A stretch of 17,461 bases of DNA, taken from an uncultured Porphyromonadaceae bacterium. Lineage in GTDB: Bacteria > Bacteroidota > Bacteroidia > Bacteroidales > Barnesiellaceae_A. Shown here piece by piece: positions 1 to 7,312 of the stretch. The position numbers and the translations under genes were made by a program. The stretch covers positions 1 to 17,461 of the forward strand of contig UQMR01000047.1 of the NCBI GenBank assembly GCA_900542255.1, written 5' to 3'. Position 1 is the stretch's first letter; each line of letters starts with the position of its first letter. Below the pieces are notes generated by a model. The model had not been told where the DNA came from. It saw only the letters and a program-made list of their open reading frames with translations, and did not search any database.

Positions 1-710
1 ATGAGGGGCAGAAAACCATTCTCAAAAACGACTCGCTCATCGAAAAGCTCGAAGCCGAGCAGATAAAGGTGCAACGCCTTTACGAGGAGCTGAAAACGGT
101 AAAGAAAACCAGTGCAGCACGCATTGCCGAGTTGCGCAAGGAGTTGGAGACCCTGCGCGGCATCATGCGTACCTATATCGCCCAGATAGACTCGCTCAAC
201 ACGGCCAACAAGAGACTGCGTGAAGAGAACGAGTCGGTAAAACGCAAGTATAATGAGGTGTCGCAAGCTGCCGGCGAATTGCGTCGCGAGCGCGAGGAGC
301 TTACCGAGAAGGTGACACGGGCCTCGAAACTCGATGCCGTCAATGTACAGATACTTCCCCTCAACAAACGAGGCAAGAAGGCCAAGAAGATAAAAGATAC
401 CCTCAAATTGCAGATTACCTTCTCCATCGCCAAAAATGTAACTGCCGAGGTGGGCGAGAAATATATCTATGCCCGTATCACCAAGCCCGACGGCGATGTG
501 CTGGTGAAAAATGCCGGCGACCTGTTCCCCTTCGAAGGCAGTGAGATACCCTATTCCTGCCGCAAGCTCATAGAATATACCGGCGAGGAGATAAACGGGG
601 TGACACTCTTCTGGGATGTCGAGGAGTATCTCTATCCCGGCGATTACGAAGTGGAAATCTTTGCCGACAATTTCGTCATAGGCCGCGGTTCATTCTCTCT
701 TTCCAACTGA
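1..710 (+). CDS. Conserved coiled-coil protein, 5'-truncated
   Basis: The frame is open from base 3 and ends at a TGA at 708-710, so the true start lies before the window; the GTG at 69 is an internal codon, not a credible start. About the first 110 visible residues are a charged, heptad-rich coiled coil (many Glu/Lys/Arg, with a segment reading TYIAQIDSLN). The last 100 or so residues are a beta-rich domain with phrases such as ITFSIAKN, YARITKPDGDVL and WDVEEYLYPGDY. This two-part layout matches, from memory, an uncharacterised protein family common in Bacteroidales, usually somewhat longer and starting with a membrane or signal segment that is missing here. The function is unknown; an envelope scaffolding role is only a guess. 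It is followed closely by a strong terminator, so it is the last gene of its transcript. Confidence 0.8.
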   Translation, partial: EGQKTILKNDSLIEKLEAEQIKVQRLYEELKTVKKTSAARIAELRKELETLRGIMRTYIAQIDSLNTANKRLREENESVKRKYNEVSQAAGELRREREELTEKVTRASKLDAVNVQILPLNKRGKKAKKIKDTLKLQITFSIAKNVTAEVGEKYIYARITKPDGDVLVKNAGDLFPFEGSEIPYSCRKLIEYTGEEINGVTLFWDVEEYLYPGDYEVEIFADNFVIGRGSFSLSN

Positions 711-760
711 TGGCGGCCGCATGGCTCTGCCGGCAGGGCAGATGTCAGCAGATATAAGGA

Positions 761-799
761 AGCCGGTGTGTCACCAAGGTGATACGCCGGCTCTTTTTT
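761..799 (+). terminator. Intrinsic terminator
   Basis: A 15-base arm (761-775) pairs with 778-792 with only two G-U wobbles, and is followed by CTTTTTT. It lies about 50 bases after the stop of the coiled-coil gene and fits a factor-independent terminator on the plus strand. The same stem read on the minus strand lacks a good U-run but may also slow transcripts from the convergent small membrane gene. Confidence 0.9.
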
Positions 800-903
800 G
801 CAGGGGGGAACGGAGACAAGATATTCCCTTCGGTACGGTACCCGCACGCAAGCTGCGGCACATCACCCCTCTCGGGGCGGTACGTGTCGAGAAGAGCGGT
901 ACA

Positions 904-1095
904 TCACTCCTCCCTTTTCTTGATAATGGTCCTTATAGAGATGATGATGCCCGCCACAATGCACACCAGGGCAATGCAGCAGGCCACGATGGCAATGCTG
1001 TCGGGAATGTCCATATATCGTTGCCCTATCAATATCGACGATGTAATGAGCAAACCTATCGTGTTGAGCAGTAGCGCCCGGTTTATTCTGTTCAT
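904..1095 (-). CDS. Small two-helix membrane protein
   Basis: This is a 63-residue protein with two hydrophobic stretches at about residues 8-25 and 33-53, joined by a short loop (QRYMDIPDS), and a basic tail ending in KKREE. The tail suggests a cytoplasmic C-terminus. A longer start at 1143 is possible in frame, but that codon lies upstream of a near-perfect Bacteroidota promoter at 1113-1144, so the ATG at 1095 just after the promoter is chosen. It stands alone, convergent with the coiled-coil gene. No family is recognised and no function can be assigned. It could be a small housekeeping membrane protein or a regulator of a membrane complex. Confidence 0.7.
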   Translation of the reverse strand: MNRINRALLLNTIGLLITSSILIGQRYMDIPDSIAIVACCIALVCIVAGIIISIRTIIKKREE

Positions 1096-1112
1096 ATAGT
1101 ATCTCGGTAACG

Positions 1113-1144
1113 CAAAGATAGGCTCTTTTGTTGTCTGCAACAAA
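1113..1144 (-). promoter_or_regulatory. Bacteroidota-type promoter (TTTG-N20-TATCTTTG)
   Basis: On the minus strand TTTG (1144-1141) is followed by a 20-base spacer and TATCTTTG (1120-1113). This matches the Bacteroidota -33/-7 consensus TTTG and TAnnTTTG at ideal spacing. The expected transcript start is near 1105-1108, about 10-13 bases before the ATG at 1095. The leader is therefore very short, and the promoter excludes the longer start at 1143. Confidence 0.85.
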
Positions 1145-1224
1145 TTTTAGGCTCCTTTTTAACAGCGGGCCGAAGGGATAGAGGCAGGCATGTTTTGTTC
1201 CGCGAGATATGGCGTGAGCGAGAG

Positions 1225-1267
1225 GGCCTTTCGGTGAACGGCCTATTATACCGGGGCGTTCCCCGGT
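1225..1267. repeat. Further inverted repeats in the same tail
   Basis: Two more small stems lie between the ABC operon and the small membrane gene. GGCC at 1225-1228 can pair with GGCC at 1240-1243, and ACCGGGG at 1250-1256 pairs with CCCCGGT at 1261-1267 around a CGTT loop. The CCCCGG of 1261-1266 is also complementary to CCGGGG at 1310-1315, so two alternative folds around the main hairpin are possible. No gene is visible between 1145 and 1315. Confidence 0.5.
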
Positions 1268-1274
1268 TACAATC

Positions 1275-1305
1275 GCGCCCGGCCCTTTCTTGTCGGGCCG
1301 GGCGC
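1275..1305 (-). terminator. GC-rich hairpin ending the ABC/DUF4857 gene run
   Basis: GCGCCCGGCCC (1275-1285) and GGGCCGGGCGC (1295-1305) form a perfect 11-bp stem with a 9-base loop, 10 bases after the stop codon of the DUF4857-like gene. There is no U-run after it on the minus strand, so its role as a terminator rests on stem strength and position. Further small stems lie beyond it (see 1225-1267), giving a highly structured tail. Confidence 0.6.
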
Positions 1306-1315
1306 AACGCCGGGG

Positions 1316-2380
1316 TTAGTATTCGTTGATTCTCGGGAATACATACGGGTCTATGGGCGAAACAAAACCGAGGCGCAGAGGCATTGCATACTGTCGCAAC
1401 TTCTCGGCCAGGGAGACCTCTGTATTGTGTCGCATCCTCCCCACACATTGCAGCGTCGCTGCATCTATGGCATAGAGAGAGGCATCGGAGAGAGAGGTCA
1501 GCGACAGAGTCCAGTCAAAGGGATTTCCTATGATAGAGATGGCTTCGCGGGTGGGGTCGAAAGCCGGAATCTCTACCTGTTTTATCTCATAGCTGCCGGT
1601 ATAGAGCACATACATGCGATGGCGGTCATCGACGAGAAAGGCCAGAAAACGGCGGTCGCGGAACTCCGTCAGGAAGATATGGGCAACATGCAGGCTGTCG
1701 GGCAGTGCGATATGACGGCAGTAAGGACGCCCTTTCACCTGTTTCAGATGGAAAAGCTGGCCCTCCTTGTCGGTCATGAGATATCCCTCGTCATACTCTT
1801 TCTTGATGGTAGGATTCCCGGCTATGATTTGCGGCGGAAATGTAAAACCCTTTCGCTCCATAGCTTCGGTATAGGCATCGCTTTTTGCTGCATCTACGCG
1901 GTTGTCGGTCATGCCGATAAACTCGATGCCCCGGTCGGTGATGCGGAATACATCATCGGGCATTTTCAGATCGACCCGTCCCGACATCGACTCCAACAGC
2001 GGATACAACTCTATTTTCGGAGCGTTGTATGACAATGGCGAACTCTTGAACATGAACGACCCGGTCTGTGCCATACGCGGCGATACGGCAATACCATGTA
2101 GCGTGTCGGGGAACCTCTCATCGGCCATCAGCTGCCGGTAATAGAAAAACGGGAAGATGCTGTCAAACTCACTCTCTGTATATCGCTTCCCCTCTCTATC
2201 GGTGTAGATGGCATGCCCCTGCGAGCGGTCTATCCAGGCAAAATCGCCGGTTACGGTACTATATAAGGTAAAAGGCGTGCTTTGCGGTTGCACGAGCAGG
2301 AAGTCATAGAGGTTCGGTACAAGCCATAAAACAAGCCATATTACCGAGGCCCACCATATTATCTTTGCGAAACGTATCAT
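1316..2380 (-). CDS. DUF4857-like membrane-anchored protein
   Basis: This is a 354-residue protein with one N-terminal membrane segment (about residues 8-24, rich in Trp, Leu and Val) and a large domain that is probably outside the cytoplasm. The body mixes beta-rich stretches, for example YSTVTGDFAWIDRS and GYLMTDKEGQLFHLK, that look like repeats of a propeller or sheet. Length, position after an ABC ATPase and permease, and wording resemble the Bacteroidales DUF4857 family as I remember it; this is not verified. It starts 21 bases after the permease stop and is the last gene of the minus-strand run, which points to a partner of the ABC module. It could supply the extracytoplasmic part of the transporter or sense its substrate. 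No catalytic motif is visible. Confidence 0.75.
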   Translation of the reverse strand: MIRFAKIIWWASVIWLVLWLVPNLYDFLLVQPQSTPFTLYSTVTGDFAWIDRSQGHAIYTDREGKRYTESEFDSIFPFFYYRQLMADERFPDTLHGIAVSPRMAQTGSFMFKSSPLSYNAPKIELYPLLESMSGRVDLKMPDDVFRITDRGIEFIGMTDNRVDAAKSDAYTEAMERKGFTFPPQIIAGNPTIKKEYDEGYLMTDKEGQLFHLKQVKGRPYCRHIALPDSLHVAHIFLTEFRDRRFLAFLVDDRHRMYVLYTGSYEIKQVEIPAFDPTREAISIIGNPFDWTLSLTSLSDASLYAIDAATLQCVGRMRHNTEVSLAEKLRQYAMPLRLGFVSPIDPYVFPRINEY

Positions 2381-2401
2381 TGCTAAATGTTTTGTGCGAG
2401 A

Positions 2402-3079
2402 TTAGTCTTGTTTGCCGTCTATAAAACGTTGTACCGAGAGCATCGGTAAGAAAAAGCAGAGCGCCGCATACATTGCCAGCAGCCCTATCATGCGGTTGTA
2501 AGCCTCGGGAGTCATCGAGAGAAAACAGGTGCTTGTCAAGGCAACGCTCACCGCCACATTGGCAATACGGCCTTTCCAGGTAGGTTCCAGTACGCTCCAC
2601 GCTCCCAACAGATAGGCCGCGAAGCCGGCCATATACCACGGCAGCGCAGTGAGCAACATGCGGCTGTAAAGCTCGGGTGGCAAAAAAGTGCGTGTATAGA
2701 GCCAGATACCCGCAAAGTGCAGTGCAAAACAGGTAATCAGGCATCCCACGCCGTATAACAGCATGATAGAGATGTTGAGAAAGCGCGGGTAGGGTAGGTG
2801 CAACATCAGCTTCATGCGCTTTTGCTGCATCTCGGGTACAAATTGCACGATGGCAAGCAGCACCCCTACCACCACGGGTAAATATGTGAGGCGGTCTACG
2901 AATACGGCATCGCGTTCCATCATCACCTGCCACAAATGCTCCACCCCCTTCATCTCTATGACATATCTCATTTTCATAAGGCAGTAAGCCACCATGCCGC
3001 ACGAAACAATCAATGCCAGCAGGCAGTAGCCCCTTGTCTTTATCCATTCTTTGTATAGTATAGCCTTTTCCATAATCAT
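2402..3079 (-). CDS. ABC-2-like membrane permease subunit
   Basis: A 225-residue protein with about six membrane spans (near residues 17-35, 64-82, 103-128, 141-163, 172-189 and 196-214), the usual count for an ABC-2 type permease half. The N-terminus reads EKAILYKEWIKTRG, a short amphipathic lead-in often seen in ABC-2 permeases ahead of the first span. It begins 6 bases after the ATPase stop, so the two are almost certainly translated together and form one transporter. An ATG two codons later is an equally good start. Substrate and direction cannot be told from sequence; ABC-2 permeases are mostly exporters, which should temper any reading of this module as an importer. Confidence 0.82.
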   Translation of the reverse strand: MIMEKAILYKEWIKTRGYCLLALIVSCGMVAYCLMKMRYVIEMKGVEHLWQVMMERDAVFVDRLTYLPVVVGVLLAIVQFVPEMQQKRMKLMLHLPYPRFLNISIMLLYGVGCLITCFALHFAGIWLYTRTFLPPELYSRMLLTALPWYMAGFAAYLLGAWSVLEPTWKGRIANVAVSVALTSTCFLSMTPEAYNRMIGLLAMYAALCFFLPMLSVQRFIDGKQD

Positions 3080-3085
3080 CAGTAA

Positions 3086-3979
3086 TCAGTATTTCCCCGT
3101 GATGCCGATGAAAGCATCTTCGAGATTGTCCGGTTGTACTATTTGCAGATTCGTGAGCGGGATGCCGGCCTCGGTAAGTCTGCGGCGAGCCTCATCCACA
3201 GGCAGCAAGCTGTATATCTCTATCGAGTTGTATATGCGCGAGGGGGCAAAAAAGCCCTCTACCGCATCTTGCCGGTAGCCCTCGGGGACGTTGTAGCAAT
3301 AGGCATGTATGTCGCGCATAAGCTCTTTTACAGGCATCTGCACGGCAATGCGTCCATAGTCCATGACGATGCAGTCGTCTATGAGCCGCTCCATATCCTG
3401 TATGATATGCGACGTGAGGAATACGCTTTTCCCGCCGCTTACGGCATACTCTCTCAGATACTCTACAAAAAGGCGGCGGTAGCCCGGGTCGAGTCCGAGC
3501 GAGAAATCGTCGAGAATAAGCAGTTCGGGGTCTTGTGCCAATATCAGCCCCAGCGCAACCTGCGAGCGTTGTCCGCACGACATACGGGCGATGCGCTGTC
3601 CCGGGGCAACTTTCAGCAGCGACATCAGTTCGTAGTAAGCCTCTTTACGCCATCGGGGATAGAATGCCGCGTAGAATCGCTCTATCTCTCTGATGGTCAT
3701 AAACGTATATTGCACATGCCCTTCGAGCAGCAGTCCTATGTCGCGGCGTCTCTCGGGAGCGATTTTTTGTATCCTCTCGCCGAAGATACGGCACTCGCCT
3801 TCGCGCGGCTTCAAGTAGCCGTTCAGTATATTGATGGTAGTGGTTTTGCCTGTCCCGTTCTTACCCAGCAGACCCAAGATGCGGCCTCGCGGCACGTCGA
3901 ATGACAGGTCTTTGTATATGAGGCGTTTGCCGTAGTAGTGGGTGAGGTGGCGGCATTCGATGATATTTTCCATATTCAT
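3086..3979 (-). CDS. ABC transporter ATP-binding protein
   Basis: This 297-residue protein carries a full nucleotide-binding domain: Walker A GKNGTGKT at residues 39-46, signature MSCGQ at 133-137, Walker B LLILDD at 153-158, D-loop GLD at 162-164 and the switch histidine in TSHI at 191. Two key positions are unusual. The signature has MSC in place of LSG, and the residue after the Walker B aspartate, normally the catalytic glutamate, is Asp158. I recall a similar DDxSxGLDPGYRRLF phrase in related Bacteroidales ATPases, so this may be a family trait and not damage. A C-terminal extension of about 90 residues follows the core. It would energise the adjacent six-span permease. The ATG at 3973 is an alternative start. 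Confidence 0.93.
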   Translation of the reverse strand: MNMENIIECRHLTHYYGKRLIYKDLSFDVPRGRILGLLGKNGTGKTTTINILNGYLKPREGECRIFGERIQKIAPERRRDIGLLLEGHVQYTFMTIREIERFYAAFYPRWRKEAYYELMSLLKVAPGQRIARMSCGQRSQVALGLILAQDPELLILDDFSLGLDPGYRRLFVEYLREYAVSGGKSVFLTSHIIQDMERLIDDCIVMDYGRIAVQMPVKELMRDIHAYCYNVPEGYRQDAVEGFFAPSRIYNSIEIYSLLPVDEARRRLTEAGIPLTNLQIVQPDNLEDAFIGITGKY

Positions 3980-4100
3980 ATAGTGTAGGAGGAAGTTTGC
4001 AGTGATATGATGTACACCCTTTCACAGAGGAAGGGCACCCCTTCTTCTATGCAAGATACAGCTGCGGTTCTCATGCGTAAAATACCGGTGCGCAGCTCGG

Positions 4101-4670
4101 TCAAAAGAATAAGAGAAAAACAATGGGAATCGCCATGCCGGCGAGCAGTTCTATACCCCCTCGGCCCATGATACCTTTCTTCCCTTTGAGCATTACTACG
4201 CCGGTGACTGTTATCACTACCATCCCTATGGCAAAGATGTCAGAAAATATCGTCCACCATTTCCCCGGATTATAATGCAGCCGGGTCATGCCGCCTATCA
4301 CCGGGCGGCGTTTTACAGACTCATACACCGCATGCCCCGTTGCCAGCTCCACCCATAGGTTCGAGCCCCCTTTGAGAAACACCTTCATCTCACCCGGTTG
4401 TGGGAAGTAGTGTTTTGTGTAGTTGTTTTCCTCTCCTATGGCTTCCAGCAACTTCGTCACATCGTTGCGGGTTATATCCTCTTGTGCCGGCATGCGGTAT
4501 GGCGTTCTGTACTCTATCCGCTTTACCGAGTAGTGCGGGTTGATGGTATCGCGGTGGTTCATTACAAACCCCGATACGGCGTATATCAACAGCACCCCGG
4601 CAAAGAAGAAAGAGAGTTCACGATGGATGTTGCGGCTCCACCGGCGCAAATCGTTAGCGTTCAATCTCAT
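4101..4670 (-). CDS. Short PepSY-associated membrane protein
   Basis: A 189-residue inner-membrane protein of the PepSY-TM type. It opens with the family hallmark NIHRELSFFF...SGFVMNH (first span about 19-38), has a soluble middle part of about 100 residues that should face the periplasm, and a second hallmark LHYNPGKWWT leading into a second span (141-162), with a third span at 171-189. Histidines 16, 39 and 132 sit at span edges, as expected for possible haem ligands. Family members near TonB receptors, such as XusC in the Bacteroides xenosiderophore system, are thought to reduce or release iron after uptake. Its start overlaps the end of the upstream lipoprotein gene by 17 bases, showing tight translational coupling. 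A 121-base gap separates it from the ATPase gene. Confidence 0.85.
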   Translation of the reverse strand: MRLNANDLRRWSRNIHRELSFFFAGVLLIYAVSGFVMNHRDTINPHYSVKRIEYRTPYRMPAQEDITRNDVTKLLEAIGEENNYTKHYFPQPGEMKVFLKGGSNLWVELATGHAVYESVKRRPVIGGMTRLHYNPGKWWTIFSDIFAIGMVVITVTGVVMLKGKKGIMGRGGIELLAGMAIPIVFLLFF

Positions 4671-5238
4671 ACGAGACAGCTTCTACGTAGTAAAAAGAGA
4701 GGTAGTTTTTCCCGCTCTTGGCATTTTCCTCTGCAATACGGCGACGGAAGTCGGCAATACGTTCGGCCACCGAGTTCCCCGTTTCGCCGCGGGCACTCTT
4801 TTCAGTATCGCATCCGGCCTCAGAGTCGCCATGTTGCTCGGCCGTTTGGGCTTTGGCCTGAGCCTCCCAATTTTGCAGGTAGGCCTCATCGACACGTTGT
4901 TCCTTCAATATACCCGTTATGGTGACGATATTGTTGACACAATCTTGGCTGAAAGCCCCCAGCTTGCCAGCCTCTACACGTATTACCTGTGTGTCATCGC
5001 TGCCCATGACGAAAATTTTGCGGGCGCCATGTTTGCAGGTATGGGTACACACCCCTTGGAAAGTCACCTCTGTACCGGCGAGCGAATCGGCCTCGGCCAA
5101 AAGCCCGTCCACCTCCATGATAGAGGGTGTCGTCTCTGCAACAGTTTGCGAAGTTGTGTTTTTCTCACCGTTGTTATTGCAGCCTGTCATGCACATACAT
5201 GCAGCCGCAGCAGTCGCAATAATAAAAAATCTTTTCAT
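4654..5238 (-). CDS. Lipoprotein with CxHxCxH cluster, OB-fold-like
   Basis: This is a 194-residue lipoprotein: a signal peptide ends in the lipobox MTGC with Cys20 as the acylated residue, followed by a low-complexity linker. The folded part (about residues 44-115) has the rhythm of a small beta-barrel OB-fold: LAGTEVTFQG, KIFVMGSDD, VTITGILKEQ. It holds the cluster C64-T-H66-T-C68-K-H70, a plausible metal- or haem-binding site. The C-terminal third is charged, helical and less ordered, with another Cys at 143. I do not recognise a named family with confidence; DUF4920-like OB-fold proteins are one possibility. It overlaps the PepSY gene by 17 bases, so it probably passes or binds the same ligand in the periplasm. 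Confidence 0.78.
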   Translation of the reverse strand: MKRFFIIATAAAACMCMTGCNNNGEKNTTSQTVAETTPSIMEVDGLLAEADSLAGTEVTFQGVCTHTCKHGARKIFVMGSDDTQVIRVEAGKLGAFSQDCVNNIVTITGILKEQRVDEAYLQNWEAQAKAQTAEQHGDSEAGCDTEKSARGETGNSVAERIADFRRRIAEENAKSGKNYLSFYYVEAVSYEIER

Positions 5239-5279
5239 GATTGTATAGTTTGTTATGTATGATTACTGTTTTTACTTTG

Positions 5280-5311
5280 ACTCCTCCGGGAGAAGAATCC
5301 CCCGGAGGAGT
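5280..5311 (-). terminator. Perfect 11-bp hairpin between propeller and lipoprotein genes
   Basis: ACTCCTCCGGG (5280-5290) and CCCGGAGGAGT (5301-5311) pair perfectly around a 10-base loop in the 109-base gap between two co-directional minus-strand genes. No U-run follows on either strand, and no TAnnTTTG box is found between it and the lipoprotein start. It is therefore more likely a partial terminator or an RNA-stabilising 3' end that lets some transcripts through than a full stop. Confidence 0.6.
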
Positions 5312-5347
5312 GAGTGAGAGAAAGTTATTGTTCTATGCAGCGTCTCG

Positions 5348-7093
5348 TCAGAAAGTAATAACCTTTTTGTCGTTTACAATATATACGCCTTGCGGCAGTG
5401 AAACGAAGTTTGAGCCTTCGGCCGCTTTTCCGCTGTATACGATTTGTCCCACCGTATTATAGATAGCTACGTCCGTGGCTTCGTTGCAGACGATTTTCAC
5501 GCCGCCCTCCTCGCCGTAAATGCGGGTGTTGCCGTCGGCCGTTGCACTCTGTATCGCCGATGCCAGGTTCTCTACGTTCCAGCTCGCCAGGACGTTGCCC
5601 CATCCTTGGGTTTCGGTCGTGATGTCCGAGTTGTAGAAGGTCGAGGTCCCCTTGTTGCTACGGGTAAATGTGTATAGGTTGTCTCCCTGTTTGAGGCAGC
5701 TCCATGCCGTACACATGCCTCCGCCCGTAATGAGTTCTATCTCCCGGTTAAGTTCCCATGACGATTCGTCATATATGTCCAAGAATATCGAACCGAGCGT
5801 GTACCCGAAAGCATACAGCGTATTATTGCTTTTGAAAGCTCCGTAATATCCGCCTATCGATTTACCGTTGACAGCACCACCCAACCATGAACCATCGGTT
5901 GCACTGTATTTGACGATAAATCCTTCTTGCATAGTTCCTGTGCTGGCAATGGCGGCTTGCGACGCCCCGTTGGCTCCAAAGCCTCCGACGATATGACCCA
6001 TTACGTAGAGCTCGTTATCGATTATCTGCAAATTCTTTATTTGCGTGGTATGCTTACCGTTAGAAGCAGGAAATGCTTGTATCGTTGAAATCCATTCTGC
6101 GGTAAATCCTGCAACGTCGATACATCCTATTACAATGTCGTCATACAAGGTAGGTGTTACGTTTTTGCCGTCGATACTTACGACAGTTGTCCCGTCGTTG
6201 CTCTTCATGTTGCCTGCGAAATAGAGTTTACCGTTGTCATAGAGCATATCCACGATTTGGTCGCGAGCGATGATACCTTTAGACGTGATATGGTCTACAT
6301 AGTTTCCCTCGTTGTCCATTTTCACCAATAACAGGTCGCCGTTCGTATCTTGCGAGTCGCCGTCCCACTCTGCGACGTTATGGGGTGTGAGTGTCACGAT
6401 TCCATTGTTGGCATTGGTAAATACAAGCGTTTTGCGGTATCGGCCGGCGATATATATGTTTTGCTCTGCATCTACGGCTATGGCATACGGGTCTACGCCG
6501 TCGGGTGTACCCTCTGTATAGTATGAGGCAAGTTCTTCGGGTTTAGTATCCACTTCTACTTTCTTTACCCATTCTATGTCGCCTAAATTGCCGATTTTTA
6601 AGATAACGATATACTGTACACGGTATCCTGTGTTCCAATTTTCTAACGTCCATTCACTACCGTCGGCATCGGTAAATTTCGGATATTTTTCAGGATAACC
6701 GCTGGCGTAACGCATTTTCAGTGCCAATACGGCACCGCCGTCTGCTGTAGCAGCTATGTTTGACGAGTTGATGGTGAGGTCGCCCGAGTTGCTGTAAACG
6801 TTCCACAACAGCTCCCCGTTACTGTCCAGTTTCATCACCAGGGCGTTGTAGTTGTCCGAGTTGGCCATTGTCGCACATCCGGCACCCACCTGTGTCCCGT
6901 TATAATAAACAGGGTTTCCGTCACTGCTCGACCCGAAGTTGCAGAACGTAAGCAGGCCCCCGTCGGCACTCTCTATGATAGAGTTGGGGCTTTCGCTGTT
7001 GCTACTGTCGATTGTTCTTGCCCAATTCAGTTCTTGGGCCGACGCGCCGAGCGACCATGCAGCTATCGACGCAATGAGTACAAGTTTTTTCAT
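5348..7093 (-). CDS. Secreted seven-repeat beta-propeller-like protein, T9SS-type C-terminus
   Basis: The 581-residue product starts with a clear type I signal peptide (cleavage after ASA, residue 19) and has no lipobox cysteine. The body holds seven recurring units near residues 40, 117, 209, 285, 358, 422 and 468, each with a phrase like DG/DN-x-LY-x-x-G, several followed by strands such as ALVMKLDSNGELLW or LLLVKMDNEGNY. This is the pattern of a beta-propeller with about seven blades. Residues 530-581 form a T9SS-like sorting domain: VAIYNTVGQIVYSG, then LPQGVYIVN. It would be exported across the outer membrane and held on the cell surface. It is the first gene of the minus-strand arm, divergent from the TonB receptor, so a role in capturing the receptor's substrate is a reasonable inference. 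Confidence 0.85.
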   Translation of the reverse strand: MKKLVLIASIAAWSLGASAQELNWARTIDSSNSESPNSIIESADGGLLTFCNFGSSSDGNPVYYNGTQVGAGCATMANSDNYNALVMKLDSNGELLWNVYSNSGDLTINSSNIAATADGGAVLALKMRYASGYPEKYPKFTDADGSEWTLENWNTGYRVQYIVILKIGNLGDIEWVKKVEVDTKPEELASYYTEGTPDGVDPYAIAVDAEQNIYIAGRYRKTLVFTNANNGIVTLTPHNVAEWDGDSQDTNGDLLLVKMDNEGNYVDHITSKGIIARDQIVDMLYDNGKLYFAGNMKSNDGTTVVSIDGKNVTPTLYDDIVIGCIDVAGFTAEWISTIQAFPASNGKHTTQIKNLQIIDNELYVMGHIVGGFGANGASQAAIASTGTMQEGFIVKYSATDGSWLGGAVNGKSIGGYYGAFKSNNTLYAFGYTLGSIFLDIYDESSWELNREIELITGGGMCTAWSCLKQGDNLYTFTRSNKGTSTFYNSDITTETQGWGNVLASWNVENLASAIQSATADGNTRIYGEEGGVKIVCNEATDVAIYNTVGQIVYSGKAAEGSNFVSLPQGVYIVNDKKVITF

Positions 7094-7202
7094 CTCTTTT
7101 TTGTTAAATAGAGTCCTTTTGTCACATGTTTTGTTTGTCGTTTTTCAGCTGCGCAGGAGTCGGTACCATATGCTCTCTTGCACTCCTCGGGCAGCGGCGT
7201 TG

Positions 7203-7235
7203 CAAAAGTACAGCCGCCGCAATCACGCCCGCAAT
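7203..7235 (-). promoter_or_regulatory. Probable promoter of the minus-strand arm
   Basis: On the minus strand TACTTTTG (7210-7203) matches the TAnnTTTG -7 box, with ATTG (7235-7232), one base off TTTG, 21 bases upstream. Transcription would start near 7196, leaving a leader of about 100 bases before the propeller gene at 7093. The leader holds a weak stem, AGGAGT against ACTCCT (about 7157-7189). Confidence 0.65.
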
Positions 7236-7265
7236 CCCTATAAATGGGTATTCTTGTGTTAAAAT

Positions 7266-7312
7266 CACCATTTGTGGCGATAGACGCCTATATGGTGTAT
7301 GCCATATCTTTG
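7266..7312 (+). promoter_or_regulatory. Divergent control region: -7 box with nested inverted repeats
   Basis: TATCTTTG at 7305-7312 is a full match to the Bacteroidota -7 box, about 114 bases before the receptor start, but no TTTG lies 19-21 bases upstream. The -33 zone is instead filled by a dyad: CACCAT (7266-7271) pairs with ATGGTG (7292-7297), enclosing GGCG (7276-7279) and CGCC (7285-7288). A second inverted repeat, ATATGG (7290-7295) and CCATAT (7302-7307), runs into the -7 box. This suggests that a regulator binds here, or that the promoter needs an activator. The 332-base gap 7094-7425 holds no gene beyond these signals. Confidence 0.55.

Noticed and set aside
3980..4100. A separate promoter for the ABC ATPase gene.
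   Set aside because: No TAnnTTTG box was found on the minus strand in this 121-base gap, only short competing stems near 4017-4046, so the gene is treated as part of the longer transcript.
7271..7274. TTTG as the -33 box for the receptor promoter.
   Set aside because: It is 30 bases from the TATCTTTG box, against the usual 19-21, so it is unlikely to be used as a normal -33 element.
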